From NCBI GenBank assembly GCA_024763135.1, contig JANTGD010000093.1, positions 1 to 10,473 on the forward strand: a DNA stretch of 10,473 nt, in the 5' to 3' direction. Of this stretch, positions 6,645-10,473 are shown in pieces (position 1 is the first letter of the stretch; every line of letters begins with the position of its first letter). The stretch comes from Thiotrichales bacterium (lineage in GTDB: Bacteria > Pseudomonadota > Gammaproteobacteria > UWMA-0217). A program made the position numbers and the translations under genes. The notes under the pieces were generated by a model. The model had not been told where the DNA came from and did no database searches. It saw only the letters and a program-made list of their open reading frames with translations.

Positions 6645-7505
6645 ATGTCAGACTCTTTTGGACGTGCACTAAAAAAGGTGGGTGGGAGCGCGCTGGAGCC
6701 TACCGGTTACCAGGATTCTCGGCATGACAACACGATCATGCAGCGTCGCTTTGAATACGAAGATGGGATTATTGTACGCAGCGTTGAAGCGCGCGAGCAG
6801 ATCGCGCGTATGGCTCAGCCATTTGTGTTCACCCGGGATCAACTGGCTGAGCAGCACATCATTACAATGGATGATGCTAATGCTGAAGCGCAGTTGCTGC
6901 TGAAGGACTTACGTAACCGCATCACTCTGACTCGGCCAGGGCTCGGAGCTACGATTTTGGTGACGTCGATCGGGAGATCCATGCAGTCAGCGTATTTTGC
7001 CCGTAATCTGGCGGCAGTGATGGCGGGCGATGAAAACCGCACCTCGTTACTGATTGAGACGCATACCACGGATGGTCGTCTTTTCGGGGAAATAGAACAT
7101 CCGGCCGGTTTGTCCGATTTCATTGGTAAAGAAGACATTCAGGTATCGACTTTGATTCACCCCACGGGTATCCCCCGCATGCGGGTAATACCGTTTGGGT
7201 CGCATGAATTTATGGACTACGAATATTTGCGCTCTACACAAATGCGGATTTTGGTGAAGGATGTCACACGGCGTTATCCTCGGGAGCGGTTTATTGTGAT
7301 GGATGCCCCACCTGTCGATCAGGTGGCTGATGTTGAGCTGCTGAATGAGTATGCTGACTACATTGTATTGTATCTGCCGTATGGCAAAGAGTCAGAAGCC
7401 AAGATTAAGAGAAGTCTTGGCAAGCTCGATCAAGACAAGCTCGTGGGCACCGTGTTGGGGGGCGCACCCAGAGCTAAGGGGTTCCTTTCCAAACTAATGA
7501 AATAA
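6645..7505 (+). CDS. BY-kinase-like protein with degenerate nucleotide-binding site (pseudokinase)
   Basis: By position and fold this 286-residue cytoplasmic protein is the counterpart of the CpsD/CapB or Wzc-domain tyrosine autokinase that partners Wzz-like proteins. The N-terminal 100 residues contain the usual linker (EAQLLLKDLRNRITLTRPG), followed by the P-loop strand ATILVTS. The loop itself is lost: aligning TS(107-108) and NLA(121-123) with the canonical TSxxPGEGKS-N4-NLA places Ser115 at the catalytic lysine and Ala116 at the Ser/Thr, with both loop glycines gone. Walker A' is also altered (LLIETH, with E138 and H140 for the two Asp), whereas the Walker B-like VMD220APP is kept. The C-terminus (GFLSKLMK) has no tyrosine cluster. 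The frame is intact and spacing in the operon is tight, so it is a maintained protein, not a decayed gene. It probably acts as a structural or regulatory partner of the Wzz protein; ATP hydrolysis and autophosphorylation are unlikely. GAGGT at 6636-6640 serves as ribosome binding site. Confidence 0.85.
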   Translation: MSDSFGRALKKVGGSALEPTGYQDSRHDNTIMQRRFEYEDGIIVRSVEAREQIARMAQPFVFTRDQLAEQHIITMDDANAEAQLLLKDLRNRITLTRPGLGATILVTSIGRSMQSAYFARNLAAVMAGDENRTSLLIETHTTDGRLFGEIEHPAGLSDFIGKEDIQVSTLIHPTGIPRMRVIPFGSHEFMDYEYLRSTQMRILVKDVTRRYPRERFIVMDAPPVDQVADVELLNEYADYIVLYLPYGKESEAKIKRSLGKLDQDKLVGTVLGGAPRAKGFLSKLMK

Positions 7506-7509
7506 CTCC

Positions 7510-8871
7510 ATGAAGCTAAATCTACTCATCTACCGGTTAGCCTTGTCGATCTTGCTGGGAACCGCTGCAAGCAGTGTCGCTGCAAAGGACTTCATCCCTC
7601 GGCTGGGCGTGGATGTCGAGCAACATTCGAATATAACCCTCGAGCCCAGTGGTTCTGAGGTTGAAGATACCATGATCACGCCATATTTCGGTTTTCAATA
7701 TGACGATAAAGGCGAAGACTTGGAAGCGAAGGTCGACTTTCTGCTCCGCCACGAGACTTATGCCGAGAATAGTTTCAAGGAGCAGGATCTATTTAATATC
7801 AATGGTGTGCTGGATTGGGGGGTCATGCCGGGTGTTTTGAATTGGGTGGTTGAGGATTATGCGTATTCGCAACGGATTGATACAACCGAAGACAATACGC
7901 CAGATAACGTGGAAAATTTTAACGTACTCGCCACCGGACCAGACTTTCTTTTTTCACATGAGATCTACGATGGCGTGTTGAAGTTGCGCCTGGCCGATGT
8001 CTACTATTCGAAGAGCAATAACGACAATATGCGTGTGATTGGTTCTGCCGCAGTGTATCGGCCGCTCAACGTCTACAGCCGGATTGGTGCGGAGTTCTCA
8101 ATCTCTAACGTGAAATTCGATGAAGTCTTTTTGACTGATTATACCATCGCATCGGCGCATGCAAATTATGAACGGGAAACACCCTACGGCGTTTTGAATT
8201 TACACGCTGGTGCTAGCTGGGCCGATCATGAGAATGGTGCGACGGATTCTGCGCCTTTGTTTGAGGCGAAACTCGCAAGCGAAGAAGGCCTGGGTCAAAA
8301 TTACAGTATCTCCCTGTCCACTAAATACTCCGATCCTGCATTGGATGCCTACGATCCATTTTTTACCAGTCTGCTCGAAATCAGTGACCAACAGACGATC
8401 AATCAGAATGAGATTTCTGGTACGGGCGTCTACAAGCAAGACCGCTTAGAGCTGAGTTACGGCATCCAAGGAGAGCGTCTTGGTTTCTCACTGGCTGGGT
8501 TTAGTACTAAGAGCAATCAATTATTGAGCACCGTGGAAGACACTAAAGATATTGGTGGCGGTGCTAATTTGAGTTACCTGCTTACCGAGCGCGCGGTCAT
8601 CTGGGTAGACGGTTATTATTCACGTAGCGAGTATGTGGATATTATCGATGAACGGGACAAACCCGCTGCACCAGAGCCGCTTGGTGCGCGGGTTGATCGC
8701 TACGCTGAAATAACCGGTGTGGGTGTGGGAGCGTCTTACACATTACGCGACTCCTTATCTTTTACTCTGGGTGCGCGAAATCTGGAAAGTCAGAGTGATG
8801 ATCCCAACCGGCAATATAAGGATGACATCCTGTATTTTAATGTCCAATACAGGGGTACCCCTAAAAATTAG
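7510..8871 (+). CDS. Outer-membrane beta-barrel protein of the XrtA export locus
   Basis: This 453-residue protein carries a signal peptide (about 1-25, hydrophobic core LALSILLGTAASS, cleavage after V-A-A25) and then a long run of alternating polar and hydrophobic strands with aromatic residues, Gly and Asp/Asn-rich turns, ending in the strand LYFNVQYRG. That is the signature of an outer-membrane beta-barrel. It matches the place of the PEP-CTERM-associated outer-membrane protein in XrtA loci, though I cannot confirm the family by sequence alone. Its start lies four bases after the preceding stop and has no good ribosome binding site, which suggests translational coupling. Since the OPX lipoprotein of this operon lacks an outer-membrane pore helix, a role as the outer-membrane polysaccharide channel is a reasonable inference. 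The alternative is a structural or surface-anchoring barrel. Confidence 0.82.
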   Translation: MKLNLLIYRLALSILLGTAASSVAAKDFIPRLGVDVEQHSNITLEPSGSEVEDTMITPYFGFQYDDKGEDLEAKVDFLLRHETYAENSFKEQDLFNINGVLDWGVMPGVLNWVVEDYAYSQRIDTTEDNTPDNVENFNVLATGPDFLFSHEIYDGVLKLRLADVYYSKSNNDNMRVIGSAAVYRPLNVYSRIGAEFSISNVKFDEVFLTDYTIASAHANYERETPYGVLNLHAGASWADHENGATDSAPLFEAKLASEEGLGQNYSISLSTKYSDPALDAYDPFFTSLLEISDQQTINQNEISGTGVYKQDRLELSYGIQGERLGFSLAGFSTKSNQLLSTVEDTKDIGGGANLSYLLTERAVIWVDGYYSRSEYVDIIDERDKPAAPEPLGARVDRYAEITGVGVGASYTLRDSLSFTLGARNLESQSDDPNRQYKDDILYFNVQYRGTPKN

Positions 8872-8880
8872 GTATTAGCT

Positions 8881-10146
8881 ATGTATCTAGAGCATTTTAA
8901 TCTAGAGTCGGATCCTTTCAGGCTCTCTCCTGACGCGAAATACTTTTACCCCAGTCTTGCCCACACGACTGCCAAAAACTATATGGATTATGTTTTGTGG
9001 AGTCGGGATAGCTTTATCGTTATCACCGGTGAGATTGGCACGGGTAAGACTACTTTGATTCAAAAGATGCTCGAGGAAGCCGGCTCGAAAATTACGGTCG
9101 CCAAAATTCATCAGACGCAACTCAACGAAATCGAGTTCATCCAGGCGTTGCTGGATCAGCTCGGGGTCAACCCGTTTCATACTCAGTCCAAGGTTGAGCT
9201 ACTCAGCATGCTCAATCATTTTCTCCAGCGAAAGTACGAGGAAGGGGAGACGGTGGTTGTCATCATCGATGAGGCGCAAAACCTGGATGCGCGGGTACTC
9301 GAAGAGATTCGTCTTTTGTCAGGATTTGATTCGAATCGAGAAAAACTGCTGAATATTTTTCTTGTCGGGCAACCCGAGTTGCGCGAAACACTACAGCGAC
9401 CTGAGCTTGAGCAATTGTTTCAGCGGATACGGTTGCGTTTCCATCTTGATGGGCTGGGTTTCGATGAGGTGCGGTCATATATTCGTTATCGCTTGGCCAT
9501 TTCATCGGCCCGTAAGTTTTATCCTGTTCCTGCGAGTCGTAAGCTGCTGTCCTTTGGCGTAATTGAAAACGACCAGCCACTGCCGGTAGAGTTGTTTCCA
9601 GACGAATTGCTGCATGAGATCATCAAATATACAGGGGGCATCCCGCGCCTGATTAACACGCTTTGTGATACCGCATTACTTACAGCCTATTCAAGAGACC
9701 ATCAGATCGTCAGCACAGAGGACCTCGCTTCTGCAATTGAGGACCTGCAATGGTTGCCCTACGAGCAGCGCACCAGTCATCGAGTTAATGAGCAGTACCA
9801 ATCAGGCAAGTACAAGCTCTATGTGTCAAAGGAAGGCACCATGATGTCCGTTGAGAATCTCAATAAAGACAAGGTCTTGGTCGGGCGCAGCCATTTGTGC
9901 GATATCAAAATCGACCAGAGTTCTGTCAGTGGTAAGCATTTCCAGTTAGTCATGGGGCCAAGTGGATATGTCATCGAAGACCTCGAAAGTACCAATGGCA
10001 CTTATGTGAATGGCGAGCGGGTTGAGCGTAAAGAGCTAGAGAATGGCGATGTGATTGAGGTTGGTCGGTACGCCATGAAGTACAAAGCCAACGATGCCAT
10101 TGGGGAGAAAGAGCCGGTGGTGCAGCACGCTAATTTCAGGGGTTAG
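8881..10146 (+). CDS. XrtA-associated AAA ATPase (ExeA-like) with C-terminal FHA domain
   Basis: This 421-residue cytoplasmic protein starts with the typical ExeA/XrtA-associated opening (FNLESDPFRLSPDAKYFYPS), followed by Walker A G50-E-I-G-T-G-K-T57, Walker B VVIID130E131AQ, the sensor-like stretch LVGQPEL (161-167), QRIRLRF with likely arginine finger residues, and sensor 2 in GGIPRLIN (252-259). All catalytic residues are present, so it should bind and hydrolyse ATP. After a linker (about 285-315) comes an intact FHA domain with the phospho-threonine pocket residues G335-R336, S350-x-x-H353 and N372-G373, followed by N377-G378. FHA domains bind phospho-threonine peptides; ExeA relatives more usually carry a peptidoglycan-binding tail. 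It is the last gene of the operon, nine bases after the barrel gene, with a weak ribosome binding site. Its likely role is ATP-driven assembly or control of the export complex, gated by a phosphoprotein that is not encoded here. Confidence 0.9.
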   Translation: MYLEHFNLESDPFRLSPDAKYFYPSLAHTTAKNYMDYVLWSRDSFIVITGEIGTGKTTLIQKMLEEAGSKITVAKIHQTQLNEIEFIQALLDQLGVNPFHTQSKVELLSMLNHFLQRKYEEGETVVVIIDEAQNLDARVLEEIRLLSGFDSNREKLLNIFLVGQPELRETLQRPELEQLFQRIRLRFHLDGLGFDEVRSYIRYRLAISSARKFYPVPASRKLLSFGVIENDQPLPVELFPDELLHEIIKYTGGIPRLINTLCDTALLTAYSRDHQIVSTEDLASAIEDLQWLPYEQRTSHRVNEQYQSGKYKLYVSKEGTMMSVENLNKDKVLVGRSHLCDIKIDQSSVSGKHFQLVMGPSGYVIEDLESTNGTYVNGERVERKELENGDVIEVGRYAMKYKANDAIGEKEPVVQHANFRG

Positions 10147-10473
10147 CTAAGCAGTTACGCCAAAAAAACGCAAGCGTTACCCACTCACTTGTGAACTTCA
10201 ACTTCCTCATTCCATGGTGACAAGATCCTGTCCTCAGGAGCCCATCCGAGAATAGCATTTGTAATCGGGTGGTGGGTCTTGCGTTAATTTGCACGGTGGG
10301 AGCGCCCCAAAGCATTCGATACGACGTGACGGGGCTTGGCAAGGGAACGACCATTGCCTATAACTCATGCATTGCCTTGAACCTAGATTCTGCAGTTGGA
10401 TCACGAAAGTCCACGCAAGCCCTTGGCGCACCTGGCAAACCAGAAAAACCTCTCATCACCAATAAGGTGACCA
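10147..10473. other. Non-coding region after the operon
   Basis: I see no supported gene in these 327 bases. A 5-bp hairpin next to seven A residues (10162-10178) could end transcription arriving on the minus strand, but it is weak. A 5-bp stem (TCCTG/CAGGA near 10226-10239) has no T-run. CATTGCCT occurs twice 18 bp apart (10352 and 10370). A small inverted repeat (TCACC/GGTGA) lies at the extreme right edge and is cut by the window end. No clear terminator for the operon was found. Confidence 0.45.

Noticed and set aside
10162..10178. Minus-strand terminator (AACGC/GCGTT next to seven T on that strand)
   Set aside because: The stem is only five pairs with a two-base loop, and no minus-strand gene is visible to be terminated.
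10440..10473. tRNA 3' end suggested by the terminal ACCA
   Set aside because: No T-arm or anticodon arm can be formed in the preceding bases.

Overview
The window looks like chromosomal DNA from a Gram-negative proteobacterium, most likely a gammaproteobacterium. The evidence is a lipoprotein with a classical lipobox, an outer-membrane beta-barrel with an AxA-type signal peptide, a PilZ protein, and a polysaccharide export operon of the XrtA/PEP-CTERM (exosortase) kind. GC content is moderate by eye. I cannot name the genus.

Left part (1-4163): sparsely coding. Three genes stand alone on the plus strand: a small PilZ-domain protein (722-1087), an unrecognised 74-residue acidic protein (1320-1544) and an APC-superfamily amino-acid permease (1802-2995). 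They are separated by long stretches in which I find no convincing gene. The 1.17-kb gap after the permease carries a roughly 21-bp repeat in three copies (two direct, one inverted) and a tight pair of stem-loops.

Right part (4161-10146): a five-gene plus-strand operon. It begins with a sigma-54 -24/-12 promoter that matches the consensus fully (4161-4176). Its predicted start point lies inside an 83-bp inverted-repeat element (4180-4262), so the mRNA would begin in a stem. The genes are: (1) a short OPX/Wza-like lipoprotein, (2) a Wzz/GumC-type chain-length determinant, (3) a BY-kinase-like protein whose nucleotide-binding loop is destroyed, (4) a beta-barrel outer-membrane protein, (5) an ExeA-type AAA ATPase fused to a C-terminal FHA domain. 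Gaps from gene 2 onward are 4 to 15 nt, indicating co-transcription.

How they may work together: the Wzz-like protein and the short OPX lipoprotein would form the periplasmic conduit. Because the OPX protein lacks the C-terminal helix that makes the outer-membrane pore in E. coli Wza, the beta-barrel is a natural candidate for the outer-membrane channel. The pseudokinase-like protein probably acts as a scaffold or regulator of the Wzz partner rather than as a tyrosine kinase. The ATPase-FHA protein may link assembly to phospho-threonine signalling. No glycosyltransferase, Wzx, Wzy, exosortase or PEP-CTERM substrate is present, so the rest of the pathway must lie elsewhere. The last 327 bases hold no supported gene.
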